Positions 1-11,176 of a DNA stretch of 64,000 nucleotides are shown here, piece after piece. Every line of letters starts with the position of its first letter. Position 1 is the first letter of the stretch. The stretch lies in assembly GCA_011799875.1 (NCBI GenBank), contig CM022302.1, forward strand, positions 203,404,086 to 203,468,085. Direction: 5' to 3'. This stretch comes from Thinopyrum elongatum. Lineage: Eukaryota > Streptophyta > Magnoliopsida > Poales > Poaceae. The position numbers and the translations under genes are program-made. The notes below the pieces were generated by a model, which was given only the letters and a program-made list of their open reading frames with translations, had not been told where the DNA came from and did not search any database.

Positions 1-2545
1 ATGCCATCTTTTAACTTTTTCTTTAAATAACTTGGCATTTTCATAAGCTTGGGTTCTCCATTCATCTAATGAGCTAATATGAAATAACCTCTTTTCACCG
101 GCAAGTTTGAAATCATAGTTGAGTTCTTTAATTGCCCAATATGCTTTATGTTCTAATTCTAGAGGCAAATGACAAGCTTTTCCATAAACCATTTTATAAG
201 GAGACATACCCATAGGATTTTTATATGTTGTTCTGTAGGCCCAAAGTGCATCATCCAATTTCTTAGACCAATTCTTTCAGGACCTATTAACAGTTTTTTG
301 TAATATTAGTTTTATTTATCTATTGCTAAGTTCAACTTGACCACTAGATTGAAGGTGATAGGGTGATGCAATTCTATGGTTAACATCATATTTAGCAAGC
401 ATTTTACGGAAGGCACCATGAATAAAGTGTGAACCACCATCAGTCATTAAATATCTAGGGACTCCAAACCTCGGAAAAAAAACTTCTTTAAGCATTTTAA
501 TGGAAGTGTTATGATCAGCACTACTAGTTGGAATAGCTTATACCCACTTGGTAAAATAATCAACAGCAACCAAAATATGTGTATACCCATTAGAGGAAGG
601 AAAACGTCCCATATAATCAAAACCCCAAACATCAAATGGTTCAACAGCAAGTGAATAATTCATAGGCATTTCTTGACGCTTACCGATATTACCAATTCTT
701 TGACATTCATCACAAGATAAAACAAACTTACGGGCATCCTTGAAGAGAGTAGGCCAATAAAAACCAGATTGCAATACCTTATGAGCAGTTCTATCTCCCG
801 CATGATGCCCTCCATAAGCTTCCGAGTGACATTTCCGTAGGATTTGTTCCTGTTCATGCTCAGGTACACAACATCTAATAATACCATCTACTCCTTCCTT
901 ATAAAGATGTGGGTCATCCCAAAAGTAATGTCTTAAATCATAGAAGAATTTTTTCTTTTGTTGGTATGTGAAACTAGGTGGTATGTATTTAGCAACAATA
1001 TAATTAGCATAGTCAGCATACAAAGAGTATTATGATAAACATTTATTGCAGCTAGTTGTTCATTAGGAAAACTATCATCAATAGGTAGTGGGTCATCAAG
1101 GATATTCTCTAACCTAGATAAGTTATCAGCTACGGGGTTCTCAGCTCCTTTTCTATCAGTAATATGTAAATCAAATTCTTGTAGCAAGAGAACCCACCTA
1201 ATGAGTCTAGGTTTATCATCTTTCTTTTCCATGAGATATTTAATAGCAGCATAATTGGTGTGAACAATAACTTTAGAATCAATAATGTAAGATCTGAATT
1301 TATCACAAGCAAACACAACTGCTAAAAATTATTTTTCAGCAGTAGCATAATTTCTTTGGGCATTGTCTAGAGTTTTGTTAGCATAATGAATAAAATTTAA
1401 TTTCTTATCAACTCTTTGTCCTAGAACAACACCAACAGCATAATCACTAGCATCACACATGATTTCAAAAGGCAAGTTCCAATCAGGTGGTTGAACAATA
1501 GGTGTAGAAGTTCTAATGTTCTTAAGTGTTTCAAAGGCTTCTACACAATCATCATAAAAAACAAATGGAACATCCTTTTGCAAAAGATTTGTAAGAGGCC
1601 TAGAAATTTTAGAGAAGTCTTTAATAAACCTCCTATAGAAACCAGCATGACCAAGGAAACTACGAATACATTTAATATCTTTAGGACATGGCATTTTCTC
1701 AATTGCATCAACTTTAGCTTGGTCCACCTCAATACCTCGTTCAGAAATTTTATGCCCCAAGACAATACCTTCATTAACCATAAAGTGGCACTTCTCCCAA
1801 CTCAAGACAAGGTTAGTTTGCTCACATCTCTGCAAAACTCGATCAAGGTTGCTTAAGCAATCATCGAAAGAAGTTCCATACACAGAAAAATCATCCATGA
1901 AAACCTCAGCAATCTTTTCACAAAAATCAGAGAATATAGCATGCATACATCTTTGAAAAGTAGCAGGTGCATTGCATAAACCAAAAGGCATACGTTTATA
2001 AGCATAAGTTCCAAATGGGCAAGTAAAAGTGGTTTTCTCTTGGTCAGGTTGTGAAACAGGTATTTAAGAAAAACCAGAATATCCATCAAGAAAACAAAAG
2101 TGTGTGTGCTTAGATAATCTTTCCAACATTTGATCAATAAAAGGCAAAGGGTAATGATCTTTTCTAGTTGCTTTATTTAATTTTCTAAAATCAATTACCA
2201 TTCTATAGCCAGTAACAATTCTTTGTGGAATGAGTTCATTTTTATCATTAGGAACAACAGTAATACCTCCCTTCTTAGGGACACAATGAACGGGGCTTAC
2301 CCATCTACTATCAGCTATGGGATAGATTATACCTGCTTCCAGAAGCTTTAATATTTCAGTTCTTACCACTTCTTTCATCTTAGGATTCAAACGTCGTTGA
2401 TAATCAACAACGGGTTTAGCATTAGGTTCCATATTGATCTTATGCTGACAGAGAGTGGGACTAATGCCCTTAAGATCATCAAGAGTGTATCCAATAGCAG
2501 CACAATGCTTCTTTAGAATTTTTAATAATCTTTCTTCTTCATGTT
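1..2545 (-). pseudogene. Gypsy pol: reverse transcriptase, RNase H, integrase (broken)
   Basis: The reading runs from about 2545 down to 1. The RT is recognisable from 2432 to 1329 (VHCVPKKGG, RMVIDFRKLNKAT, FCFLDGYSG, MPFGLCNAPATF, and the catalytic box seen as FMDDFSVYG). RNase H follows (IMCDASDYAVG), then an integrase with an HHCC-type zinc-binding region near 870-690 (H..H and CDECQ) and a DDE core (AVDYF, MTDGGSHF). In-frame stops occur near 2066 (before IPVSQ), 1329-1331 (RNase H), 538-540 (inside the integrase core) and twice near 280-325. A 1-base shift near 2546 separates pol from gag-protease. In an intact element gag-pol would be one polyprotein. This copy is defective. Confidence 0.9.
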
Positions 2546-4435
2546 CTAAAGGTTAGCACTAATAATAACAGGATATATCTTTTTTTCATCAAGATAAGCA
2601 TACTTCAAAGTGTCAGGCAATTGTTTTAATTGAAACACGGGATCATCTTTAGGTGGAGGAGGGCCTCCTAGAGTTTCAATAGGCAAATTGTGTTTGAGCA
2701 GAGGTCGTTGTTCAAAGAAAATTTTATCTATTGCATTCCTTTCATGCATATGCATATCATTTTCATGGTCTAGCAAATATTGTTCTAGTAGATCAGTAGG
2801 AGGCACGGCAATAGAAGCAAGACCAATTATCTCATTCTTACTAGGTAATTCTTTCTTATGAGGTTCTCTATTAAACTTGGAAAAATTAAATTCATGAGAC
2901 TCATCACCAAAGCTAACACTGACAGTTTGTTTATGACAATCTATAGTGGCATTGACAGTGCTCAAGAAAGGTCTATCAAAGATAATGGGACAGAAGTCAT
3001 CTTGTGGGGAACCAAGAACCAGAAAATCAGTAGGGTATTTTATTTTCCCACACAAGACTTCAACATCTCTAACAATCCCAAGTGGTGTGATGGTGTCTCT
3101 ATTAGCAAGTTTAATAGTGACATCTATGTCTTCTATTTCAGCGGGTGCTATGTCATTCATAATTTCTTTGTATAAGGTAAAAGGAATAGCACTCACGCTA
3201 GCACCTAAGTCACATAAACCATGATAACAATGATCTCCTATTTTGACTGAGACAACAGGCATGCCAACAACAGGTCTATGTTTATCTTTTTCATCGGGTT
3301 TGGCAATTCTAGCAGCTTCATCACAGAAGTAAATAACATGCCCGTCAATATTTTCTACTAGGAGATCTTTAACCATAGCAACACTAGGTTCTACTTTAAT
3401 TTGTTCGGTGGGTTTAGGTGCTCTAATATTACTTTTGCAAACCACAGTTGAAACCTTAGCATGTTCCTTTATCCTAACAGGGAAAGGTGGTTTTTCAATA
3501 TAAGCAGTAGGCACAACTGGATCAACATTGTAAATAATAGTTTCATCTTTAGCTATATCTGGTTCTTTAATTTCTTCTTTAATAGGGAGATGATATTTAA
3601 ACCACTTCTCTTTGGGGAGATCAACATGAGTAGCAAATGATTCACAAAAGGAGGCTACTATCTCAGAGTCAAGTCCAAATTTAGTGCTAAACTTGTGAAA
3701 AGCATCGGTATTCATAAAAGATTTAACACAATCAAATTCAAGCTTAATACCTGACTCTTTACCTTCATCGAGTTCCCAATCTTTAGAGTTGCGTTTAATT
3801 CTTTCTAAAAGGTCCCACCTGAATTCAATAGTCTTCTTCATAAAAGAACCATTACAAGAAGTATCGAGCATGGATTGATCATCAAGAGAAAGCCGAGCAT
3901 AAAAATTCTGAATGATAATTTCTCTAGAGAGCTCATGATTGGGGCATGAATATAACACTGACTTCAGCCTCCCCCAAGCTAGAGCGATACTTTCTCCTTC
4001 ACGAGGCCAAAAAATATATATATAATTCCGATCACGATGAACTAGATGCATAGGATAATTTTTTTGGTTAAATTCCAATTTCAATCGATTCCTGTTCCAA
4101 GATCCAATATCATCGCATAGCATATGCCATGTAAATGCTTTTCCCTTCAAAGATAAAGGGAAAACCTTCTTCTTAGCTTCATCTCCGGATGAACCTGCAA
4201 GCTTAAATAATCCACAAATGTCATCCACATATATCAAGTGCATATCAGGATGTTCAGTTCCATCTCCTGCATAAGGATTAGCTAGCAGGTGTTCTATCAT
4301 ACCCGAAGGAATTTCAAAACCAATGTTTTCAGTAGGTGCAGTAGGTTGAGGGGTAACTAATTGTGGTTCTGGTCGAGGTGAAGATATCCCGAACAAACCC
4401 CTGAAAGGATGATTCTCTATAGTAACAAGTGACAA
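2546..4435 (-). CDS. Gypsy gag-protease ORF (629 aa)
   Basis: This is the upstream half of the retrotransposon polyprotein. Residues about 70-190 match the Retrotrans_gag capsid region (FKLAGSSGDEAKKK, LKGKAFTWH, FYARLS). An aspartic protease active site is visible as LCDLGASVSAIP around residue 410, with the downstream flap/ILG-type segment (IIFDRPFLSTVNA). No CCHC zinc knuckle was seen. The ORF is open for its full length and stops at ISANL because of a 1-base shift relative to pol, so the gag-pro part is the best preserved section. It begins 48 bases inside the primer site, as expected. Any protein made could at best act in trans. Confidence 0.85.
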   Translation of the reverse strand: MSLVTIENHPFRGLFGISSPRPEPQLVTPQPTAPTENIGFEIPSGMIEHLLANPYAGDGTEHPDMHLIYVDDICGLFKLAGSSGDEAKKKVFPLSLKGKAFTWHMLCDDIGSWNRNRLKLEFNQKNYPMHLVHRDRNYIYIFWPREGESIALAWGRLKSVLYSCPNHELSREIIIQNFYARLSLDDQSMLDTSCNGSFMKKTIEFRWDLLERIKRNSKDWELDEGKESGIKLEFDCVKSFMNTDAFHKFSTKFGLDSEIVASFCESFATHVDLPKEKWFKYHLPIKEEIKEPDIAKDETIIYNVDPVVPTAYIEKPPFPVRIKEHAKVSTVVCKSNIRAPKPTEQIKVEPSVAMVKDLLVENIDGHVIYFCDEAARIAKPDEKDKHRPVVGMPVVSVKIGDHCYHGLCDLGASVSAIPFTLYKEIMNDIAPAEIEDIDVTIKLANRDTITPLGIVRDVEVLCGKIKYPTDFLVLGSPQDDFCPIIFDRPFLSTVNATIDCHKQTVSVSFGDESHEFNFSKFNREPHKKELPSKNEIIGLASIAVPPTDLLEQYLLDHENDMHMHERNAIDKIFFEQRPLLKHNLPIETLGGPPPPKDDPVFQLKQLPDTLKYAYLDEKKIYPVIISANL

Positions 4436-4483
4436 TAAATTTCAGCGCGTAGTAATAATTTTTCCTTACCATGAGTGCTTCAC

Positions 4484-4501
4484 TCCCCGGCAACGGCGAC
4501 A
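4484..4501 (-). other. Retrotransposon primer binding site for tRNA-Asp
   Basis: The plus strand reads tccccggcaacggcgaca, which equals the 3' end of plant tRNA-Asp (including CCA) except for one base (c to a, third from the end). It lies 11 bases from the LTR edge at 4513, where minus-strand cDNA synthesis would start. The match is to the tRNA terminus only, so this is a primer site and not a tRNA gene. Confidence 0.85.
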
Positions 4502-4512
4502 GAAAAGAGCCT

Positions 4513-5998
4513 TGATGACCCACAAGTATAGGGGATCAATCGTAGTCCTTTCGATAAGTAAGAGTGTCGAAACCAACAAGGAGCAGATGGAAATGGCAAG
4601 TGATTTTCAGCAAGGTATTTTCTGCAAGCACTGAAATAGTCGGTAACGGGTAGTTTGATAGCAAAATAATTTGTAGCGAGCAAGTAACAATAATAGTAAA
4701 TAAAGTGTAGCAAGGTAGCCCAATCCTTTTGTGACAAAGGACAGGCCAAAACGGTCTCTTATGATAAGCAAAGCGTTCTTGAGGGTACACGGGAATTTCA
4801 TCATGCCACTTTTATCATGTTGGTTTGATTTGTGTTCGCTACTTTGATAATTTGATATGTGGGTGGACCGGTGCTTAGGTGCTGTTCTTACTTGAACAAA
4901 CCTCCTACTTATGATTAACCCCTCGCAAGCATCCGCAACTACGAGAAAAGTATTAAGATAAAATCTAACCATAGCATTAAACTTTTGGATCCAAATCGGT
5001 CCCTTACGAAGTAGCGCATAAACTAGGGTTTAAGCTTCTATCACTCTAGCAACCCATCATCTAATAACTACTCCACAATGCATTCCCTTAGGACCAAATA
5101 TGGTGAAGTGCCATGTAGTAGACGTTCACATGACACCACTAAGGGAATCACAACATACATATCATCAAAATATCGAACACATATCAAATTCACATGATTA
5201 CTTGCAACATGACTTCTCCCGTTACTTCAAGAACAAAAGTAACTACTCATAAATGGTAATCATGCTCAAGATCAGAGGGGTATTAAATAGCATATGGATC
5301 TGAACATATAATCTTCCACCAAATAAACCATATAGTAATCAGCTACAAGATGTAAAAAACACTACTAGTCACCTACAGGTACCAATCTGAGGTTCCGGTA
5401 CAAAGATTGAACACAAGAGATGAACTAGGGTTTGAGAGAAGATGGTGCTGTTGAAGATGTTGATGGAGATGGCCCTCCCAAAGATGGGAGAGTTGTTGGT
5501 GATGACGATGTTGATGGAGATCGCTCCGCCGGAGGGCAAAAGTGCTCCTGCCCAAGTTCCGCCTCGAGACGGCGGCACTTCGTCCCGAAAGTCCCCTCCT
5601 GATTTTTTCTAGGTCAAAATGACCTATATACCAGAAGATGGGCACCGGAGGTGGGCCGAGGAGGGCACAATCCACCAGGGCGCGCCTTGGGGCCCTGGCG
5701 CGCCCAGGTGGGTTGTGCCCACCTGGTGGGCCTCGTCCGATAGTTATTTGCTCCAGTATTTTTTTTATATTGCAAAATAATTCTTCGTAAATTTTCAGCT
5801 CATTTGGAGATGTGCAGAATAGGTAACTCTGACGTAAATTTTTCAGGTCCAGAATTTTCAGCTGCCGGTATTCTCTCTCTTTGTGTAAACCTTGCATATT
5901 ATGAGAGAAAAGGCATTAGAATTGCTCCAAAAAACATTATTATGCATAAAAACATTATAAATAACAGTAGGAAAACATGATGCAAAATGGACGTATCA
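4513..5998 (-). repeat. Gypsy long terminal repeat (1,486 bp)
   Basis: On the minus strand the LTR begins TGATACGTCC at 5998 and ends GGGTCATCA at 4513, giving the standard TG...CA termini. The internal boundary is set by the primer site at 4484-4501. The second LTR is not in the window, so LTR-LTR divergence (age) cannot be judged. Confidence 0.85.
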
Positions 5999-6041
5999 TC
6001 CACCCTCGGGGCTGAGGGTTTGTACTAGTAGTTATGTGTTT

Positions 6042-6090
<49 letters not shown>

Positions 6091-7098
6091 TTCTTGATTC
6101 GACACGATCTTGATGTATCGCGAGCTTTGTTAATATAGTTGGATCATATGGTGTTTTCCCCTCTCTATCTTGTTGCGATGAATCGAGTTTTACCTTTGAG
6201 ATTTCATTATTATCGAATTGAATACTTTTATGGATTTGAGAACACTTGATGTATGCCTTGGTACTCAACTTGCGGATTCCTGAAGTGACATTGGGGTAAT
6301 CTATGCATAGGGTTTGATACACGTTTTCGTCTTTGTTTCTCCGGTAGAAATCTTGGGGCACTCTTTGAAGTTCTTTGTGTTGGATTGAGTATTATGAATC
6401 TGAAGTTGTTTGATGCATATCGTATAATCAACTCACGAATATTCGTGGTGACATTGGAGTATTTAGGTGACATTAGAGTTGGTTGATATGTATCATATGG
6501 TGTTATTATAGTACGAACTCTTTGGCTGTTTGTGACACTTATAGGAATAGCTCGATAGATTGATCGGAAAGGATAATTTTGAGGTGGTTTCGTACCCTAC
6601 AAACAATTTCGTCGTATGTTCTCCGCTAGATAAGAACTTTGTAGTGATTCTTCATCGCACGTTGAGGGATGGTTATTTGATCCAATTATATTAGCATTGT
6701 TGAGAGATTGCACTAGTGAAAGTATAAACCCTATGCCTCATTTTCAAGCATTGCAATACCGTTTGTGCTCACTTTTATTACTTGCTACCTTGCTGTTTTT
6801 TATTGTTTCTATTACAAAAATCAATATCTAATATCATTAGTACACTTGTATCACCATCTCTTCGCCGAACTAGTGCACCTATATAATTTACCATTGTATT
6901 TGGTGTGTTGGTGACACAAGAGACTCTTTGTTATTTAGTTGCAGGGTTGTTTGAGTGAGATCATCTTCATCCTACGTCTTCCACGGATTGATAAAACTTA
7001 AGTCATCCACTTGAGGGAAAATTGCTACTGTCCTACAAAACTCTGCGCTTGGAGGCCCAACACGAGTCTGCAAGAATAAAGTTGCATAGTAGACATCA
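5999..7098 (+). mobile_element. Truncated older Gypsy LTR (3' part), plus orientation
   Basis: The stretch lacks long ORFs and reads like the last kilobase of a Triticeae Gypsy LTR, ending in 'tagacatca' near 7098 after the typical 'cttggaggcccaac' and 'ttgatacacgtttt' blocks. The 1-5998 element is inserted in it at 5998/5999, and the remaining 5' part of this LTR would lie beyond the left window edge. No primer site follows at 7099, so either this is a 3' LTR or it is a solo LTR. The family name is uncertain. Confidence 0.6.
6044..6087. repeat. (TC)n microsatellite
   Basis: An uninterrupted run of about 22 TC dinucleotides lies within the LTR remnant. Copy number is probably polymorphic and could serve as a marker. 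Confidence 0.95.
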
Positions 7099-7858
7099 AG
7101 GTTGTCCTGAAATTCTTATTGCAATTGCCAAACCAGGATTTAGCTATTTTGAGGACCCAGAATACGTGTGAGATGATTGCCATCACGACATGGTATTTGT
7201 GGTGGGAAAGGCATAAACTTGTGCACAAGGAGAAAATTCAAGATGCTAAACATATATCTATGGGGATTCAAGCTCTTAGGGCTAATTATGTTATTGCTTC
7301 CCCTCCTAACTCTCCAAATGCTTCCATGAGGGGGGGGGGGGGGGGTCAGCCCCCGGTGGGCTTTGTGAAACTTAATGTTGATGTTTCTTTCGATCATGAC
7401 CTTCTTAAGGGAACGACGGGAGCGGTTCTCAGGGACGACAAAGGAAACTTTATTGCAGGGGGTTGCTGGAGAATTGACTGGTGTGCAGACGTTCTCACGA
7501 CGGAAGCCCTGGCGCTTAGGTTTGGGCTATCCCTGGCGCCACGGGCAGGATGTAATGGGCTTGTCATCAATTCTGATAATTTGGAGGTCATCAAGACTAT
7601 GAATAATGGAGGACGGTCGGCGGGAGTGGCGGCGGCAGTTTTTTATGATTGTTATTTTATTGCTTGTAATTTTTCTATGACCAAGTTTGAACATTCTAAT
7701 AGAGAGGTAAATAAAGTAGCTCATGAACTTGCTAGGTTGGCTAGATTTTCTGATACTGTTGATTGGTTTGAGGAGCCTGAATGAAATTGTACCCTTCCTC
7801 TTAAACGATGTATCCGTTATTTCAATTGAATAAAGTTAGTTTGTTTTCAAAAAAAAAA
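7099..7858 (+). mobile_element. 5'-truncated LINE, 3' end with poly-A
   Basis: This segment contains the RNase H-like C-terminus of a plant LINE ORF2 (7119-7784), a short 3' UTR with an 'aataaa' at about 7829 and a poly-A run ending near 7858. That is the normal appearance of a LINE that was copied incompletely from its 3' end. It abuts the LTR end at 7098, so the insertion happened at or near that junction. Confidence 0.7.
7119..7784 (+). pseudogene. LINE ORF2 C-terminal fragment, RNase H-like (RVT_3)
   Basis: The 221-residue reading has an RNase H-like fold signature typical of plant non-LTR elements. It starts with VKLNVDVSFD (first catalytic Asp), then LTTEALALRFGL (catalytic Glu), VINSDNLEVI (second Asp) and REVNKVAHELARLA at the C-terminus. 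The N-terminal 100 residues contain a poly-Gly stretch from a long G run at about 7330-7345. The reverse transcriptase and endonuclease domains are absent. The start Met is only the first in the open frame and is not a natural start. Confidence 0.75.
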
Positions 7859-7995
7859 GAACAACCGCAAAAATGGATGATCCGCCAAGTTTTATTATCC
7901 CAGACATTGTTTTCGATGTAACCGTCATTTGATTTTAATAAAGTACGCCCAAGGGCATTTCTCTCTCAAAAGAAAAAAGAACGACCGCAAAAAAG
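7857..7995 (+). mobile_element. Short (about 105 bp) truncated LINE insertion with target duplication
   Basis: Direct repeats 'agaacaaccgcaaaaa' (from 7857) and 'agaacgaccgcaaaaa' (from 7977) flank about 105 bases that end in 'ttttaataaagt...aaaaga', a LINE 3' UTR plus poly-A. One mismatch separates the two target copies. It lies just downstream of the GDSL gene, whose stop is at 8052. Confidence 0.6.
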
Positions 7996-8051
7996 AACGA
8001 TCACATTTGATGATTCGTTTTGCTGCGAGCACACAACAGCAGACGGACGAA

Positions 8052-9254
8052 TCATAGGAAGACGTGGAGCGTGGTGTTCATCTTGGCGTCGGCGAGGGCG
8101 CGGTGGAGGCGCTCCGTGGGGTGGATGGCGTCCCAGAAGGCGAACTTGCCGGCGTCCGCGCACGTCAGCGGGCTCCGTGCGTTGCACAGGTACCCCATCT
8201 CGAACCGCCCCGTGGCGCCGCAGCACCCGGTCTCCACGTTCTCCAATCCGTACGACGAAGGGTGCGCGAGCGCGTCGCTGACGGGTCCGTACACGTCGCC
8301 GTAGACTATCCTCGCGCCGCCCAGCTCGCCATTGAGCCGGTCGATCACCGCGCGGAGGCCGGCGTTGAAGTCCTCCGCGACGGCGTTGTACTCCTCGGTG
8401 CACGCGCCGCCCAAGGCGCGCTCCATCGGGAGGCAGCCCATGGGCGGCATCCCGTTGAGGTCGACCTTGCGCGCGCCGAGCGCGTGCAGCGCGCGCACGA
8501 ACGACTCCGCGACGCCGAGCACGTAGTCGCCGTACGCCGCCGCCGTGGGGTACTTCGCCGCGTTACCGTGTGGCACGGTGTAGTAGTTCTCCAGGAAGTC
8601 GTTGGTGCCCATGCTGACGAGGTAGAGCGCCTCCGTGAGCGTCTCCCGCGCCTTGTCTTCTCCCTGGAAGCTCCTGAGCTTCGCCGCGTACTCCTTGAAG
8701 TAATCCAGTTCCTTCCAAATCGTGAGCACGGACTGCAAAATTCACAACTTCATGTCAGCCTAAATACATATGACACATGTATGCGAAGGCGAAGGACGAT
8801 GGCTTACGAGAAGATCGGACGTGGCATTGTCGTATCCGGCGCCGGCGGAGGCGAAGCATGCGCCTGCGGCGAGGCTGCTCATGTTGGCGCTCGGGTCGAG
8901 GTAGGGCGGCACCATAGGCGGCAGGCCGAACGCCTCGGAGATGAAGTCCACGGTGAGACGGCCGTTGGAGAAGCGGCCCGTGGGTTGGCCGTTCCCCAGC
9001 CGGAGGTCGCGGCCGTAGGGCGCGAAGTCGCTCCTGACGACCGTGGAGATGTAGTTGTTGTTTCCAGTGTCGACGGTGGAGTCGCCGAACACGATGAGCG
9101 CCGGGACCTTGGCCGCTGCCGGCTCGCCCGAGAGGATGCACAGCTGCAGGACGATGATAGGCGCGTAACGTCGCATGGACATGATTGTGTACAGCATATA
9201 TTTTCGTTGCGGATTCTTCCTCTGCAGATTCGTGGCCTTTTCATCGATGGCCAT
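8052..9254 (-). CDS. GDSL esterase/lipase
   Basis: This is an apparently intact two-exon gene: exon 1 9254-8808, a 75-bp GT-AG intron, exon 2 8732-8052, phase 0, 375 residues. It belongs to the plant GDSL/SGNH hydrolases that cleave ester or acyl bonds, usually outside the cell. All four catalytic blocks are present: FGDSTVDTGNNN (Ser), the block II Gly in GACFASAGAGYDNATSD, GTNDFLENY (Asn) and DAIHPTE (Asp-His). Length and exon junction at SDLL/SVL agree with the At2g04570-like group. A hydrophobic signal peptide follows the second Met cluster (MSMRRYAPIIVLQL), so translation may start at 9182 and not 9254. A LINE tail lies 57 bases beyond the stop and a PIF/Harbinger element starts 186 bases upstream of the first ATG. 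The substrate is unknown. Confidence 0.93.
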
Positions 9255-9439
9255 TTGTGCCTTTCTCGCAGTTGGCGAGCTACTGGAGACTGAGCTATGC
9301 TCAGAGTCACAGCTGCTGCTAGTTTAACGCATGGAAGCTTCCATTTGTCCATTTTACCGGGCAAAAGAATATGTGGAAATGAAAAATGGAGCCTGTTAGG
9401 CAACCCTCTTCATTAGCCATTAGCCAGGATGCAGCGTTA

Positions 9440-10185
9440 GGCATCTCCAACGCCGAGCCTCCTCACCGTGCCGTTGAGGAGGAGCTTTCGCCGGCGATCA
9501 CGAAGGCTCGGGGCCGCCTCCTCCACTGCCTCGGAGGAGGCGTTTAGCACGGTGCCTTGGGTCCAAGGGCCGTTGTATGCGAGGCGGAGCACGCGGCGAG
9601 GTACGACCAGCGCAATGCCAGTCGCCGCTTCGCGTTCATCAAAAGCGACGTGATGTCAGAATGGGTCCGCAACGACCTTGACCTCGCCGCCCCTTGGGCA
9701 CTCGGCCACTCCATCACTACCGCGGAGATGACCGCTAGGCGCCGGCGCCGCCTTGATGGCGAGCTCGCCAAGATCGACGAGGAGTGGTCGCTTAGCGACC
9801 GCTTCGCCAACGCCAATCGCGGCAAGGTTGCCGCCAGGGCTCTAAACGCTATGTCGGCAGTGGCCGCGGCGGCCCTCCGCACCGTGCAACAGGAGGCGGA
9901 GTGGCTCCTTCGCGAGCGGCAGGCAGCTGCAACCCTCGGGCGCCATTCCGCCACTGGAGGGACCACGACGATGACGATGACGACGGCGGTGCAGTAGGGC
10001 AGGGCGGCCACACGTACGATATGGTCGTCCGGTCTAAGGTTTAGGTTTTTTGTTAAACAGTTGAAATACTGACCTTTTTATGTAAATTATAACCGAACTT
10101 GAATGAATTTTGCTTGTTTGCACGAATTCCGTCCGGTTAGTTTCGAGGGTGGTTGAAATTTATGTGGGCAGCGTTGGAGATGCCC
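9440..10185. mobile_element. Non-autonomous PIF/Harbinger-like DNA transposon
   Basis: The ends are inverted: 'ggcatctccaacg' at 9440 and 'cgttggagatgccc' ending at 10185. They are flanked by TTA at 9437-9439 and 10186-10188, the 3-bp target duplication typical of PIF/Harbinger. The left end has lost one G. The element is 746 bp long and carries one GC-rich ORF but no DDE transposase. It sits in the promoter of the GDSL gene. Confidence 0.75.
9557..9997 (+). CDS. Transposon-internal ORF of unknown function (146 aa)
   Basis: The ORF lies wholly inside the 9440-10185 element. It is charged and Ala/Arg-rich (SDVMSEWVRNDLDLA, TARRRRRLDGELAKID) and resembles a fragment of the DNA-binding or accessory ORF that grass PIF/Harbinger relatives carry. 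I do not recognise a catalytic domain. Upstream codons in the same frame run into a stop at about 9547, so the N-terminus is probably missing. Confidence 0.35.
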   Translation: MGPRAVVCEAEHAARYDQRNASRRFAFIKSDVMSEWVRNDLDLAAPWALGHSITTAEMTARRRRRLDGELAKIDEEWSLSDRFANANRGKVAARALNAMSAVAAAALRTVQQEAEWLLRERQAAATLGRHSATGGTTTMTMTTAVQ

Positions 10186-10257
10186 TTACGATGCTATAGG
10201 ACAAGTCCTGTTCAAGTAGGGTCATGATTGGTTGGAGAGAGCTCGCTCTTTAAGCCG

Positions 10258-11167
10258 TTTTTTTTAAACAGGGGAGGGATCCCGAAGGATCCGTAAATTT
10301 ATTCATGATAGCAGCACATATTACATCCGGACCCAGAAAAAAAAAAAGAAAATACAAACTAGTCCGTGGACTTTGCAGAAAGGACCTTAAACGGAGTAAA
10401 AGAAAAGCGATCCGGTCCTCAGCACCCACTCGGCTTCCACCTCGCCGTCGCCGGGGAACATGGCCACTTGGGGCGACGAAGCTGCCATAGCCAAAAGCCA
10501 TGGCCACCAAGCAGATGTTGTACGGCCTCCCTGTAGGCGTCATGGCTGGGAGGAATTGATTCGGCCGCCTTTCGGCCAGAAGAGTCACCGATGAGGATGA
10601 AGCTGCAGGCCTTCGACCGCCATCACCATCTCCAGCGAAGGAAACAAGTAACGCCAGGTGCCATCGCCCTCCATCCAGCGTCAGTGAGGATAAGCTCCCC
10701 AATCGCCAGATCTGAATCCTCCACTTCCTCTCCATCTTCCATCCACCACCGTGATGACCAGAAGAGTGGAGAAAGAAGCTCGATCCGAACTCCAGCAAGA
10801 GAACACGGACTCCAGAGCCAGCTCTACATCTTACATCAACGAGAAAAGCTCCAGCAACCCGATCTACAGCAGAACTCGAAGGAAGAAGCAGAACGTGGCT
10901 TGGATCTGATTTATTCAGAAAAAAAACCAAACACAAACAAACCATAAGATCCGACCCTCTCTCCCTCGCATCGTCAGCTAGCCGTGGCCGCTGCCGATGG
11001 GAAGGAGAGGGGCCGGCGAGGGACAGAGAGATCTGGGCGAGCTACAGGAGAAAAGGAAAGGGAGAGGAGCACGGCATCCGCCAGACAAGAAAAGGACCAG
11101 CCGGTTCGCTCACATGGCCTAGAGTATGTCAGATCTGGTGGACGCAAATATGGCCAAAGTGCCATTT
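10258..11167 (-). mobile_element. Poly-A retroposon (LINE-derived or processed), about 910 bp
   Basis: On the minus strand the unit starts near 11167 and ends in a poly-A run next to 'ctgtttaaaaaaaa' at 10258. Nine-base direct repeats 'tttaagccg' flank it at 10249-10257 and 11168-11176, a target duplication. It contains a GC-rich 231-residue open frame on the minus strand but no reverse transcriptase, so it is a non-autonomous passenger or an internally deleted LINE. Outside it, 'ggttggagagagctc' occurs at about 10230 and again at about 11217 as part of the old target sequence. Confidence 0.6.
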
Positions 11168-11176
11168 TTTAAGCCG

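Larger units (their letters stand above)
1..5998 (-). mobile_element. Ty3/Gypsy LTR retrotransposon, left part outside window
   Basis: The element is read on the minus strand: LTR (4513-5998), tRNA-Asp primer site, gag-protease, reverse transcriptase, RNase H and integrase down to the window edge. The order RT-RNase H-IN is that of Ty3/Gypsy. The other LTR lies outside the window. The base after the LTR starts 'tccac' (5999-6003), the expected 5-bp target duplication, but its partner cannot be seen. Several nonsense codons and a frameshift in pol mean this copy cannot move by itself. The LTR end 'tgatacgtcca' and primer site fit the abundant Sabrina/WHAM-like Triticeae Gypsy families; the exact family is my guess. 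Confidence 0.9.

Noticed and set aside
4484..4501. tRNA-Asp sequence
   Set aside because: Only the last 18 bases of the tRNA are present next to an LTR edge, so it is a primer binding site.
8064..9293. A 409-codon plus-strand frame across the GDSL gene
   Set aside because: It is the antisense shadow of GC-rich GDSL exons. The minus strand has the catalytic motifs and valid splice sites.
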